Part shown: in pieces, positions 51,950-60,644 of the stretch
Numbering within the stretch: position 1 is the stretch's first letter
How the letters are laid out: the number at the start of each line of letters is the position of its first letter
DNA from: JBIOWF01 sp044868295
Lineage (GTDB): Bacteria; Actinomycetota; Actinomycetes; Streptosporangiales; Streptosporangiaceae
NCBI GenBank assembly: GCA_044868295.1
Contig: JBIOWF010000171.1
Location: 1-61,652, forward strand
Length of the DNA: 61,652 bases
Direction: 5' to 3'
Position numbers and translations under genes: made by a program
The notes under the pieces: generated by a model
What the model was told of the DNA's origin: nothing
The model's input: the letters and a program-made list of their open reading frames with translations, nothing else
The model's database searches: none

Positions 51950-52057
51950 GTCCGCTCCTTAATGAATTAGCTGATGGGAGTTTTCGGGGTGGCGCCGGCA
52001 CCGGCCAGGTCGTCATCGTAAGGACGCCTTGTGCGGCGCGAGAAATGAGAATTGGCA

Positions 52058-52068
52058 ATGCCTGGCAT
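52058..52068. promoter_or_regulatory. ATGCCTGGCAT palindrome upstream of the dioxygenase gene
   Basis: Perfect 11-bp palindrome 109 bp upstream of the extradiol dioxygenase start. The same sequence lies at 53446 and, with central A, at 55574. Candidate site for one of the LysR proteins encoded at 53456-55446. Confidence 0.55.
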
Positions 52069-52140
52069 GCCCGGCGCGATTACCTGATATTGATCGAATA
52101 TCCCCGGTATGTACGGCGACGCGTACGGGCGAATGGCGCT

Positions 52141-52167
52141 GGAACGGCTCGCGCGTGGAGCCGTTCC
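52141..52167. terminator. Strong hairpin between FAH and dioxygenase genes
   Basis: GGAACGGCTC and GAGCCGTTCC form a perfect 10-bp stem with a 7-base loop. It stands between two minus-strand genes, 185 bp after the FAH stop, and should separate their transcripts. Confidence 0.65.
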
Positions 52168-52215
52168 ATTTCGGTTTGCGGCGCGGCGGGCACGGCGGCG
52201 CGGCGATCGCGTTTG

Positions 52216-52357
52216 CGGCACGACGGCACGACGGCACGACGGTCGCGTGTGGGGCGGGGCCCGGACGCGGGATCGTGATGGGTGGGCGGGTTTTGAGACG
52301 CAGGACTTGGGGTGCTCGGGTCAGGCGACGCAGGATTTGGGGGTGCTCGGGTCAGGC
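52216..52357. repeat. Short tandem repeats at the end of the FAH gene
   Basis: CGGCACGA is repeated three times in tandem from 52216. From 52297 a unit of about 29-32 bp beginning GACGCAGGA and ending GCTCGGGTCAGGC occurs twice; the second copy ends in the FAH stop codon region. Too few and too unequal for CRISPR. The rest of 51950-52351 holds only the palindrome and hairpin listed. Confidence 0.6.
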
Positions 52358-53347
52358 GACGCAGGCGTTGCGCATGTGGCCGAGGCCGGTGATCTCGGCC
52401 TCCATGACGTCGCCGGGCGCGAGGTAGGTGCCCCAGTGGGCGCCGTTTCCGGCGGGCGAACCGGTGAGCAGGAGATCTCCGGGGGACAGGGGGACCCGCT
52501 GGGAGGTGTACGAGATCAGCTGCGCGATATCGAAGATCATGTCTTTGGTCGACTCGTCCTGCCGGACCACCCCGTTGTGCCGCAGCGTGATCCGCAGGTC
52601 CATGGGGTCGCCGACGAACTCGGCGGGCACGATGTAGGGGCCGGTGGGCAGGAAGGCCGGGGAGTTCTTCGCGCTCAGCCAGTCAGTGCCGATCTTCTTG
52701 AGGTCGGGCCGGTAGAGCTGGTCGCGCGTGGTGATGTCGTTGCAGATCGTGTATCCCGCCACACACCCCATGGCGTCCTCGGGGGACACGTTCCTGGCAG
52801 GCCGGCCGATCACGACGGCCAGTTCCAGCTCCCAGTCGTGCTGCTGTCCACGGGCGGGAAGGATCACGTCGTCGTACGGCCCGCACATGGCGCTGGGCAG
52901 CCCGATGAAGATGTACGGCGTGCCGGTCGCGGCGCGGGCGTCCATCATCGCCTTCCCCCGGGCATGGGCCTCCTCCTCGGTCATGCCCTCGTTGTTCGCG
53001 CGGAACTCGGCCATGACCAGGTCGAGCACGTGCTTGTGGTAGTTCGCGCCGCTCTGCAGCACCTGGCCGGGCCGTATCGGAGCGTGGATCGTGGTCTCGG
53101 CGACCGGGATCCACCGGCCGGCCCCGCTCTTCGCGAGGTCCGCCAGCACGGGCAGGGCCGAATCCCAGGACTCCAGCAGGCCGGCCACGGTCACCGCCGT
53201 GCCGAGGTCGCCCAGGTCGCGCACCCGGTCACCGGCGACGAGGCCGGCGAAAGGGGCGTCCCCGCGGCTGAACGTGCCAAGGGCGAAGGGGCCGGCATGA
53301 ACCGGAACGATGTCCGCATTTCGCCCGGTTCGCGTGATGTCTGGCAC
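52352..53347 (-). CDS. Fumarylacetoacetate hydrolase-family protein
   Basis: A 331-residue FAH-fold protein. N-terminal domain about 1-95, then IRPGQVLQSGANYHKHVLDLV. The metal site is HDWELELAVVIGRPA (Glu-x-Glu) with DITTRDQLY and later LSPGDLLLTGSPAGNG. An insertion of about 40 residues follows ANYHKHV. The GTG start at 53347 has GGGGAGC upstream. Probable hydrolase or decarboxylase of a ring-cleavage product, in line with the dioxygenase downstream. Confidence 0.85.
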   Translation of the reverse strand: MPDITRTGRNADIVPVHAGPFALGTFSRGDAPFAGLVAGDRVRDLGDLGTAVTVAGLLESWDSALPVLADLAKSGAGRWIPVAETTIHAPIRPGQVLQSGANYHKHVLDLVMAEFRANNEGMTEEEAHARGKAMMDARAATGTPYIFIGLPSAMCGPYDDVILPARGQQHDWELELAVVIGRPARNVSPEDAMGCVAGYTICNDITTRDQLYRPDLKKIGTDWLSAKNSPAFLPTGPYIVPAEFVGDPMDLRITLRHNGVVRQDESTKDMIFDIAQLISYTSQRVPLSPGDLLLTGSPAGNGAHWGTYLAPGDVMEAEITGLGHMRNACVA

Positions 53348-53445
53348 GTCTGGCTCCCCATGGTGTCCGCACCGCTCCGGACTGAACGGCGCCCTGGCCG
53401 CGATGCTAGGTCCGTGGGCGTCCGGCCTGGAAATGCGAATTCGCG

Positions 53446-53456
53446 ATGCCTGGCAT
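53446..53456. promoter_or_regulatory. ATGCCTGGCAT palindrome upstream of the FAH gene
   Basis: Second perfect copy of the 11-bp palindrome, 99 bp upstream of the FAH start and touching the LysR stop. A further palindrome, GCGAATTCGC (53437-53446 region), abuts it. Confidence 0.55.
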
Positions 53457-54373
53457 CAGCTCAGCCGTACCCGCTCGGAGACCTCGCGGAGCACGCCGAG
53501 CAGCCACCGCACGGCGGGGTCGGCGGATCGGGCGGGGTGCCAGTGGGCGCCCTCGACCAGCTCGGCGCCCTCGAAGGGGACGTCGGCGACGACCACGTTC
53601 AGCGACGGGTCGAGGCGGCGGGCCAGCCGTTCGGGCACGAAGGCGATGAGGCTGGTCCCGCTGACCACGAACGGGAGGGGCAGCAGGCCCTGGCACGTCA
53701 CCTCGATCCGCACGGAGATGCCGAGCTCTTCCAGGAGCCGGTCCGCCGGGGTGCTGATCGACGGGCCGAAGCTGGCGCGGGCGTGCGGAAGCCGTTCGAT
53801 GTCGTCGATGGAGAGCGCCCCGTCGCGGAGGCGGGGGTTGTTCCGGTCGGCGATGCACACGAAGCGGTCACTGAAGATCATCTGCCTGCGGCCGGGCACG
53901 CCGACGCCCAGCGCGGCGATGAGGAGATCGTGCCGGAGCAGAAAGGGCTCGATCTCGGCAGTCTCCTCCGGGATCGGCTGGAACTCCACGTTGACCTCGG
54001 GCGCGGTGGACTTCAGCACGGACAGCAGCGGCTCGACCAGGATGGTCAGCGCGTAGTCGGAGATCGCGATGGAGAACTCCCGCTGGCTGGCGCCCGGGTC
54101 GAACCGGGGCGAGACCTCCAGTGTGCGCTCGACTCCGAGGAGCGCCTCGCGGACATGGGGGAGCAGGGTCTGCGCGAGCGGCGTCAGCTCGTAGCCGCGG
54201 TTCACCCGGAGCAGCAACTCGTCGCCGAAGTGCTTGCGCAGCCGGGCGAGGGCGCCGCTCATGGCGGGCTGGCTCATGCCGATCCGCTCACCGGCGTGCG
54301 TCAGGTTTCGCTCCTCCAGGAGCGCGCCCAGCGCGACGAGCAGGTTGAGATCGATCCCGCCGAGCCCGGCCAT
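53456..54373 (-). CDS. LysR-family regulator, aromatic-type
   Basis: A 305-residue LysR protein. The DNA-binding helix-turn-helix is NLTHAGERIGMSQPAMSGALARLRKHFGDELLLR (about 24-57). The PBP2-type effector domain (about 90-300) resembles NahR/NodD-type aromatic sensors. The ATG at 54373 follows GAGGAGGGG. Divergent from a paralogous LysR gene. It reads toward the FAH and dioxygenase genes and probably activates them. Confidence 0.87.
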   Translation of the reverse strand: MAGLGGIDLNLLVALGALLEERNLTHAGERIGMSQPAMSGALARLRKHFGDELLLRVNRGYELTPLAQTLLPHVREALLGVERTLEVSPRFDPGASQREFSIAISDYALTILVEPLLSVLKSTAPEVNVEFQPIPEETAEIEPFLLRHDLLIAALGVGVPGRRQMIFSDRFVCIADRNNPRLRDGALSIDDIERLPHARASFGPSISTPADRLLEELGISVRIEVTCQGLLPLPFVVSGTSLIAFVPERLARRLDPSLNVVVADVPFEGAELVEGAHWHPARSADPAVRWLLGVLREVSERVRLS

Positions 54374-54451
54374 ACGCCCCTCCTCGTGGTCGTGATCCAG
54401 CAAGTCGCGCTGGTGCGTGGCCTTGTCCTGTTTATATGGAGGTGGTAACAC

Positions 54452-54475
54452 TCACGTTACGTGCACGTCATGTGA
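54452..54475. promoter_or_regulatory. 24-bp palindrome between divergent LysR genes
   Basis: TCACGTTACGTG followed by CACGTCATGTGA forms a nearly perfect 24-bp dyad (9 of 12 positions pair, with the central ACGTGCACGT perfect). It lies 79 bp from one LysR start and 36 bp from the other, as expected for shared autoregulation. Confidence 0.6.
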
Positions 54476-54510
54476 GCCGGATCCCAGTATGCGGCGGAAG
54501 ATGGTGATCA

Positions 54511-55446
54511 ATGGCTCTGGGTGGAACCGACCTCAACCTGCTCGTCGCGTTGCGGGCATTGCTGGAGGAGGGCAACGTCACGCACGCCGGCGCTCGCCTC
54601 GGGATGAGCCAGCCCGCCATGAGCGGGGCTCTGGCCCGGCTGCGCCGCCACTACAAGGACGACCTGCTCGTCCGGGTCGGGCGCGAGTACGAGCTGACTC
54701 CGCTGGCCAGGACCCTGCTGCCCTCGGTGCAGGACTCGGTGCGGCTGGTCGAGCGCGCGCTCGGCCTCGGCGAGCGGTTCGTACCGCCGGAGAGCCGCCG
54801 GGTCTTCAGCATCGCGCTGTCCGACTACGCGATCACGGTGCTCAACGAGCCGCTGCTCAGCCGGGTCCAGCAGCTCGCCCCCGACGTCCGGCTGGACCTG
54901 ACCCCCATCCCGGAGGACATGCACGAATCCGACCGCGAGCTGCTCCGCTACGACTTCCTCGTCGCGCCTCGCGGGTACGGCTTCGCCGGGCAGTCCGAGG
55001 AGATGTTCCGCGATCGCTTCGTGTGCGTCGTCGACCCGCGCAACGAGCGTCTCAAGGACGGCAGGCTCACCCTGCGCGATCTGGAGGAGCTGCCGCATGT
55101 GATCCCCGTCATGGGCGGTCCGGCCGCGCTCACCCCCGCCGACCGGATGCTTGATCAACTCGGGGTACGGCGGCGCGTCCAGGTCGCGGCCGCCGGATGG
55201 CTGCCCGTCCCGTTCGTCGTCGCCGGAACCGATCTGGTGGCCGTCGTCCCGGAGCGGCTGGCCCGCCGGGTGGCCGCCACCGCGAAGGTGGCGGTGGTCG
55301 AGCCGCCGTTCGGCCCGCTCGCCCTGGTCGAGGCCCTTTGGTGGCACCCGACGCGGTCGTCCGACAGCGGTCACCAGTGGCTGCTCGGCGTGCTGAGGGA
55401 CGTCGCCAGCACGCTGTGCGAGGCGCGGAGCACCATCGCCGCGTAG
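54511..55446 (+). CDS. LysR-family regulator, aromatic-type (paralogue)
   Basis: A 311-residue LysR protein similar throughout to its divergent neighbour: NVTHAGARLGMSQPAMSGALARLRRHYKDDLLVR for the helix-turn-helix, and VFSIALSDYAITVLNEPLL and FVVAGTDLVAVVPERLARRV in the effector domain. An inverted duplication produced this pair. It reads toward the SDR at 55633. The two proteins may respond to different intermediates. Confidence 0.87.
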   Translation: MALGGTDLNLLVALRALLEEGNVTHAGARLGMSQPAMSGALARLRRHYKDDLLVRVGREYELTPLARTLLPSVQDSVRLVERALGLGERFVPPESRRVFSIALSDYAITVLNEPLLSRVQQLAPDVRLDLTPIPEDMHESDRELLRYDFLVAPRGYGFAGQSEEMFRDRFVCVVDPRNERLKDGRLTLRDLEELPHVIPVMGGPAALTPADRMLDQLGVRRRVQVAAAGWLPVPFVVAGTDLVAVVPERLARRVAATAKVAVVEPPFGPLALVEALWWHPTRSSDSGHQWLLGVLRDVASTLCEARSTIAA

Positions 55447-55605
55447 ATGCCTGGCGGCCGAGACGGTGATCGCGGCTCGGACGCTCGGGATGTCCTCGAG
55501 CCCGTGTCGTTGGGCCGTGCCCTCGGACCCGTGCCCTCGGACCGTGGCGTTGGGCCGCGTCATCGGGGTGTGGATGCCAGGCATCCGAGACGGTGATTTC
55601 CGCGG
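55446..55605. repeat. Duplicated operator block before the SDR gene
   Basis: A block of about 32 bp containing ATGCCTGGC then CCGAGACGGTGAT begins at 55446 and is repeated 127 bp later, where it reads GGATGCCAGGCATCC (55572-55586, a perfect 15-bp palindrome) then CCGAGACGGTGAT. The second, complete copy is 47 bp before the SDR start. Between them are short GTGCCCTCGGACC repeats and no gene. Confidence 0.6.
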
Positions 55606-55632
55606 CGCCGTCGTAGAACCTAGCGTCGCCGT

Positions 55633-56403
55633 ATGGGAAAGCTGGACGGCCGCACGGTCGTGATCACCGGAGCCGCCCGTGGCCAGGGCGCCGCCGAAGC
55701 GCAGGCCGCCGTCGCGGCGGGCGCGTTCGTCGTCGCCACCGACGTCCTGGACGAGGAGGGTACGGCTCTCGCTCACTCGCTCGACGGCGCGGCCGCCTAC
55801 CGTCACCTGGACGTGACCAGCGAGGACGAGTGGCAGGCGCTGGCCGGCTGGCTGAAGAGCGAGCGCGGTGAGGTTCACGGCCTGGTGAACAACGCCGGCG
55901 TCCCGATGCGCCCCCGGCTGGGGTCGGTTCCGCTGGCGGACTGGAACCGGGCATTGGCCGTCAACCTCACCGGCCCGATGCTCGGCATGCAGGCCATCGA
56001 GCCGCTGATGTCGCCGGGCGCCTCGATCGTCAACGTCGGCTCGATCGCGGCGCTCACCGCCCACCACGCCGTCGCCTACACCTCGAGCAAGTGGGGCCTG
56101 CGCGGGCTGACGCGGGTCGCCGCCCTGGAGTACGGCAGGCGAGGGATCCGGGTGAACATCATCCATCCGGGGCCGATCGACACGCCGCTGATGGCCGGCG
56201 CCCCGTCCGCCTTCGTGGCGGCGTCGGTCGCGCAGACCACGCTGAGCCGGCCGGGCCGCCCGGAGGAAGTGGCGCCGATGGTCGTTTTCCTGCTCTCCGA
56301 CGACGCCTCGTACATCAGCGGAGCGGAGATCACCGTCGACGGCGGCCACACCGCCCACGGCGGCACCAAGTCCATCGTGGACGCGCTCGACGCCACGAGT
56401 TGA
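55633..56403 (+). CDS. Short-chain dehydrogenase/reductase
   Basis: SDR of 256 residues: TGAARGQGAAEA, NNAGVPM, Ser in VGSIAAL, YTSSKWG. Closest in motif pattern to 3-alpha-hydroxysteroid/cyclohexanol-type dehydrogenases. No clear ribosome site precedes the ATG, so it may be leaderless. The operator palindrome lies just upstream. A run of repeats follows the stop. Confidence 0.84.
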   Translation: MGKLDGRTVVITGAARGQGAAEAQAAVAAGAFVVATDVLDEEGTALAHSLDGAAAYRHLDVTSEDEWQALAGWLKSERGEVHGLVNNAGVPMRPRLGSVPLADWNRALAVNLTGPMLGMQAIEPLMSPGASIVNVGSIAALTAHHAVAYTSSKWGLRGLTRVAALEYGRRGIRVNIIHPGPIDTPLMAGAPSAFVAASVAQTTLSRPGRPEEVAPMVVFLLSDDASYISGAEITVDGGHTAHGGTKSIVDALDATS

Positions 56404-56409
56404 CCTTCG

Positions 56410-56453
56410 GACAAGCCCGAGACAAGCCCGAGACAAGCCCGAGACAAGCCGGA
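56410..56453. repeat. Four tandem 11-bp repeats
   Basis: GACAAGCCCGA is repeated three times exactly and a fourth time with one change, starting 7 bp after the SDR stop. Degenerate GGCAAGCCCGAGGCAGG units continue to about 56560. Likely replication slippage; no gene is seen in 56404-56677. Confidence 0.7.
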
Positions 56454-56677
56454 GGCGAGCTGAGGCAGGTCAGCGAGGCAAGCCCGAGGCAGGTGGGGGA
56501 GACGGCCCCAGGCAAGTCAGGGAAGCAAGCCCGAGGCAGGTGGGGAGACGAGCCCGAGGCGGGTCCGCACGCTGTGTGACCTCGTGTCGTGCCGCGACTG
56601 CGGTCGTCGAGATCGTCCCGATCGGATGGACCGGTGCAATGGCCTCGGTGGGTGCGGAAATCGGGCACCATGGACAC

Positions 56678-57577
56678 GTGACTCAGCCGACGGACGAGGG
56701 TGCCGAAGACGTGTTCGGTGAGTCGTCCGCCGCGTCGGACGCGTTCACCGGTCCGCCGTTCGGGAGGCTGGTCGATCTCATCGCGGACGGCGGTGTGGCG
56801 ATCCTGAGTGGGGCCGGCCTCTCGACGGAGTCCGGCATTCCGGACTACCGAGGAGAGAGTGGGCGCAGGCGGCGGACGGAGCCGATGACGTACCAGACGT
56901 TCGTCGGCAGCGCCAAGGCCCGTCGGCGGTACTGGGCGCGCAGCCACCTGGGCTGGCGGCACATCGCTCGTGCCACCCCCAACGCGGGGCATCGCGCGGT
57001 GGCCGAACTGCAGGCTCGCGGGCTGGTCGCCGGGATCATCACCCAGAACGTCGACGGTCTCCACCAGGCCGCCGGCGCGCAGCACGTGATCGAGTTGCAC
57101 GGCAGCCTCGACCGCGTCAGATGCCTCACCTGCGGTCAGCGCACCTCGCGGCAAACGCTCGACCAGCGGCTGCGCGCGGCCAACCCGGAATGGCACGCCC
57201 CGGTCAGCGTGATCAACCCCGACGGCGACGCCGTACTGTCCGATGACCGGGTCGAAACCTTCCACGTCGTCGACTGCCACAGTTGCGGCGGCCTGCTCAA
57301 GCCCGACGTGGTGTTCTTCGGCGAGAACGTGCCACGGCCCCGTGTCCAGGACTGTTACGCGTTGACCGAGCGTGCCAAGGCGCTGCTGGTTCTCGGGTCC
57401 TCGCTGACCGTGATGTCCGGCTACCGGTTCGTCCGCCACGCCGCCGAGCTCTCCACACCCGTCGCGATCATCAACCAGGGCGCGACGCGAGGCGACGCCC
57501 GTGCCCTCCTGACCTTCGACGCTCCCCTCGGCCCGACCCTGACGGCACTCCTCGCAGGGCTCGGTGCGGCGCGGTAA
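56678..57577 (+). CDS. Sir2-family NAD-dependent protein deacylase
   Basis: Sirtuin of about 299 residues. NAD site GAGLSTESGIPDYRG, TQNVDGLH and the catalytic His in IELHGSLDRV. The zinc module has CLTCGQ and, after a long insert, CHSCGG. GSSLTVMSGYRFV completes the Rossmann part. The start is uncertain: GTG 56678 is chosen because a -10-like CACCAT lies 6 bp upstream (leaderless pattern); ATG 56639 is the alternative. Why it sits in a catabolic region is unclear; sirtuins can reactivate acetylated acyl-CoA synthetases. Confidence 0.87.
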   Translation: MTQPTDEGAEDVFGESSAASDAFTGPPFGRLVDLIADGGVAILSGAGLSTESGIPDYRGESGRRRRTEPMTYQTFVGSAKARRRYWARSHLGWRHIARATPNAGHRAVAELQARGLVAGIITQNVDGLHQAAGAQHVIELHGSLDRVRCLTCGQRTSRQTLDQRLRAANPEWHAPVSVINPDGDAVLSDDRVETFHVVDCHSCGGLLKPDVVFFGENVPRPRVQDCYALTERAKALLVLGSSLTVMSGYRFVRHAAELSTPVAIINQGATRGDARALLTFDAPLGPTLTALLAGLGAAR

Positions 57578-57652
57578 GTCAGCGGAGAGTCAGCGGTGAG
57601 TCAGTGGAGAGGCGGTGGAGAGTCAGCGGTGAGTCAGCGGTGAGTCAGTGGA
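57578..57652. repeat. Tandem GTCAGCGGTGA-type repeats
   Basis: Eleven-base units GTCAGCGGTGA / GTCAGTGGAGA occur six to seven times between the sirtuin stop and the end of the next gene. The last unit overlaps the FAH stop codon, so the repeat may have altered its C-terminus. Confidence 0.7.
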
Positions 57653-58598
57653 GAGGCGCGTGCCTGCGTGCCCGAGCGGCGGACACCGGGACGGGGTCGG
57701 TGCCGGCGACGACCGTGTTGGTGACCGTGCCGATGCCCTCGACCGTGAGGGTCACCACGTCGCCGGGCGACAGCGGCGGCGGGTCCTGGCGGCCCGCGCG
57801 GCCCCAGATCTCCGCGAGGCAGCCGCGCCCGCACGTACCCGAGCCGAGCACGTCGCCGGGCCGCACCCAGGCGCCCCGAGAGGCGTAGGCGACCAGGTCC
57901 TCGAACGGCCAGGCCGCGTTGGCCAGCGAGTCCTCGCCGATCACCACGCCGTTCAGCTCGATCGTCATCGTGAGGTCGAGATAGCCGTCCTCGGCGCGGT
58001 ACGGCTCCAGCTCGTCCGCCGTCACCAGCCAGGGGCCTAGCGTGTGCGCGCCGTCCTTGCCCTTGGCGAAGCCGAACGGCAGGCGGGCCTCCAGCTTCTG
58101 GATGTCCCGGGCCGACCAGTCGTTGAAGATCGTGTACCCGACGATGTGCGACCGGGCCTGCTCGGGCGTGAGGTCGCGGCCCGCCCTGCCGATGACCGCC
58201 GCCACCTCGCATTCGAAGTCGAACGTCCGGGCGCCCGGGAAGATGGCCACCGGTTCACCCGTCCCGACGCACGCGTGCGGATTGGTGAAGTAGAACGCGG
58301 GAGCCTCGTACCAGGCGAGCGGCACCTGTGCCAGCCCCTCCTGGGACCGGACGACTCCCTCGATGTGGGCCTCGAACGAGACGAAGTCCCGGATGCTGGC
58401 CGGCCGCAGCGGTGGCAACAGCCGTACGTCGGCGAGCGCGACAGGGGCCTCCCGCAGGGCGGCCGTGCCCGCCTCGGCCAGGGTCCCGCTCTCGACGAGG
58501 CCGAGCACGGTGACCCCCTCAGCCAGGGGATGGACGACGCCGTCGCCGACGACCCCCGCACGTTCCACTCCGCCGTGCTCGTAGGTCGCGAATCTCAT
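57645..58598 (-). CDS. Fumarylacetoacetate hydrolase-family protein
   Basis: A 317-residue FAH-fold protein of the fumarylacetoacetase branch: IRDFVSFEAHIEG, PAFYFTNPHACVG, the metal site FDFECEVAAVIG (Glu-x-Glu), YTIFNDWSARDIQ and GDVLGSGTCGRGCLAE. This resembles FahA-like enzymes more than the two other FAH proteins in the window. It could hydrolyse a maleyl/fumaryl-pyruvate or acetoacetate-type product. AGAGGA precedes the ATG. The 58599-58816 gap upstream shows no gene. Confidence 0.86.
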   Translation of the reverse strand: MRFATYEHGGVERAGVVGDGVVHPLAEGVTVLGLVESGTLAEAGTAALREAPVALADVRLLPPLRPASIRDFVSFEAHIEGVVRSQEGLAQVPLAWYEAPAFYFTNPHACVGTGEPVAIFPGARTFDFECEVAAVIGRAGRDLTPEQARSHIVGYTIFNDWSARDIQKLEARLPFGFAKGKDGAHTLGPWLVTADELEPYRAEDGYLDLTMTIELNGVVIGEDSLANAAWPFEDLVAYASRGAWVRPGDVLGSGTCGRGCLAEIWGRAGRQDPPPLSPGDVVTLTVEGIGTVTNTVVAGTDPVPVSAARARRHAPLH

Positions 58599-58816
58599 CG
58601 GTCATTCCTCTCACTGGCTGTCACCCGGTCGCCTCACTTGAGAGCACGCAACCAGGCGCGTACGGCCGGAACAAGAAGAATGATCATGGTTTATCCATAT
58701 TGGAGGTATCGCCCTTCCGCCAGGCCTCGCCGGTGGGACACCCGAGGTCGAGTCACGCGAGTCGCGGAGACTCCCGGGCGAGCCCCGCGCCGGACCGCGC
58801 CTCTGAGCACCTGTCG

Positions 58817-60604
58817 TCAGGGCAGGCGCAGAGGGGAGCGCTCGGTGACGATCCGCAGGTCGGCCTCGATCCGCGCGGCGGCGTCCGACAGGGCGGGCAG
58901 GAGGGTCGCGAGGGTCTGCGCCGCGGTTCCGCGCGCGGCGTGGCTCGCCACGTTCAGCGCGGCCACGACCCGCCCGGTGCCGTCTCTGACCGGTACGGCC
59001 AGCGAGCGAAGGCCCTCCTCCAGTTCCTCGTCCACGAAGGCGTAACCCTGGTCGGCCACCTCGCCGAGGATCCGGGTGAGGGCCTCCGGGTCGGTGACCG
59101 TGTGCCGGGTGAGGGGCCGCAGCGCCGTACCGGAGAGAAGCCCGGCGCGCTCGGCGGGGGACAGCCCGGCGAGCAGGACCCGCCCCATGGAGGTCGTGTA
59201 GGCGGGGAAGCGGGTGCCGACGGTGATGTCCACGCTCATGATCCGGTAAGTGGGCACCCGTGCGATGTACCGGATGCCGGCCCCGTCCAGCACTGCCATC
59301 GACGCCGACTCGTGAACCTGCTCCACGAGCCGCGCCATGTGCGGCTGGACGATGTCGCCGAAGCCGAGCGTGGACAGGTGCGCGTAGCCCAGCTCCAGCA
59401 CCCGGGGCCGCAGGAGGAACCGCCGGTCCGACTGCTCGACGTAGCCGAGCGAGCCGAGGGTGAGCAGCGCCCGGCGCGCGGTCGCCCTGGCCAGCCCGGT
59501 CGCCTCCGCCGTGGCGGACAGCGTGAGCCCGCCGCGGGCGTTCCCGAGGGCGGCCAGCACGGCCAGCCCACGGGCGAGGGACTGCAGGAACTCGGCCCCC
59601 ATCTCACGCTTGGCCGCGCTGGCCAGTTCCCCCGGGGGCGCCGCCGCGCTCGCCGCTGTGGCCGCGAAAGCCGGTGGAGTGCTCGCGGGGATCGCTGCGC
59701 AGGCCGGTGGAGTGCTCGCGGGGATCGTGGACTCGGCCGCGTAGGCGGGTGGGGCGCTCGCCGGAATCGGGGGTGTGGGAAGTGCGGCCGGGGGCGTGGC
59801 CGCCTGCGCTTCCACGCCGTCGGCGAGCGCCTTCTCCATGACGGCGGCCTCCTCTCGCAGGCGTGGGAGGGTCGCCTCGGTCAGCGTCGCGATCGTGTGC
59901 CTGCTGGTGTGGCTGACGACGCTCACCGCGCATGCCGTACGGCCGGAGGGGTCCCGGACGGGCACGGCGACGGCGATCAGGCCGGGCTCGATGAGCTGGT
60001 CGTCCTGCGCCCAGCCGCAGGCCGCGGCCTGCTGGATCCGGGACTCGAACTCGCTCTCTGTCACCGCCGCGACGGGCGGGGGGAGCGTGGGGAACGGGCC
60101 GTCCGCGCGATCGGCCCGGCGATCGGCTCGCCAGGAGGCGCGCTGCTCGGGGGTCCATTCCGCGGCGAACAACGCGCTCGGGGCGCATCGCTCGGCGGGC
60201 AGGAGGTCGCCGATGCGAAAGGCGAGCGACATGGTGCGCCGCCGGGTGATCTGGGTGACGAAGCGGACGCCGCCGCCGTCGGGGACCGCGATGGAGACGG
60301 ACTCGTCGAACTCGTCGGCCAGTCGTTCGGCCACGGGCCCGAGGGCGTCGGGTATGCCGCAGCACCTCAGGTAGGCGTTGCCGATCTCCATCAGGCGGGG
60401 CGCGAGCTCGACCTCCCGGTCGACCTCGCGGAGATGGCCCACGTGCGCGAGCGTGGCGATGGCGCGGTCGACGGTAGAGCGGGCCAGGCCGGTGGCGCGG
60501 GCCAGGTCGCTGGCGCGCATCCGGTGGCGACCGGGCGCCGACATGGCGCGGAGCAAGGCCAATCCCCGATCGAGCGGACCAACCATGTCGTCACTCATTG
60601 ACAT
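58817..60604 (-). CDS. Fused double IclR-family regulator divergent from pcaIJ
   Basis: A 595-residue protein with two complete IclR units. Unit 1: winged helix about 8-65 (MRASDLARATGLARSTVDRAIATL), effector domain about 80-255. Unit 2: winged helix about 345-400 (LSATAEATGLARATARRALLTLGSLGYVE), effector domain about 415-585 with VLDGAGIRYIARVPTYRIMSV, like PcaR/PcaU regulators. A Pro/Ala-rich linker (about 265-335) contains tandem IPASTPPA repeats. Two DNA-binding heads in one chain would favour binding to paired sites. Divergent from pcaI across a 76-bp gap with a perfect palindrome. AAGGAC precedes the ATG. Confidence 0.87.
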   Translation of the reverse strand: MSMSDDMVGPLDRGLALLRAMSAPGRHRMRASDLARATGLARSTVDRAIATLAHVGHLREVDREVELAPRLMEIGNAYLRCCGIPDALGPVAERLADEFDESVSIAVPDGGGVRFVTQITRRRTMSLAFRIGDLLPAERCAPSALFAAEWTPEQRASWRADRRADRADGPFPTLPPPVAAVTESEFESRIQQAAACGWAQDDQLIEPGLIAVAVPVRDPSGRTACAVSVVSHTSRHTIATLTEATLPRLREEAAVMEKALADGVEAQAATPPAALPTPPIPASAPPAYAAESTIPASTPPACAAIPASTPPAFAATAASAAAPPGELASAAKREMGAEFLQSLARGLAVLAALGNARGGLTLSATAEATGLARATARRALLTLGSLGYVEQSDRRFLLRPRVLELGYAHLSTLGFGDIVQPHMARLVEQVHESASMAVLDGAGIRYIARVPTYRIMSVDITVGTRFPAYTTSMGRVLLAGLSPAERAGLLSGTALRPLTRHTVTDPEALTRILGEVADQGYAFVDEELEEGLRSLAVPVRDGTGRVVAALNVASHAARGTAAQTLATLLPALSDAAARIEADLRIVTERSPLRLP

Positions 60605-60644
60605 CTGTCCTTAATCCGGGAGAAACTCCAGTCGGTATCAATTA

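Noticed and set aside
52216..52357. Possible CRISPR array
   Set aside because: Only two to three unequal short units without regular spacers, and no cas genes in the window.
53310..54448. Long plus-strand frame opposite the first LysR gene
   Set aside because: It mirrors the LysR gene and has no family features of its own.
56404..56560. Possible CRISPR array
   Set aside because: Units are contiguous 11-mers without spacers; slippage repeats.
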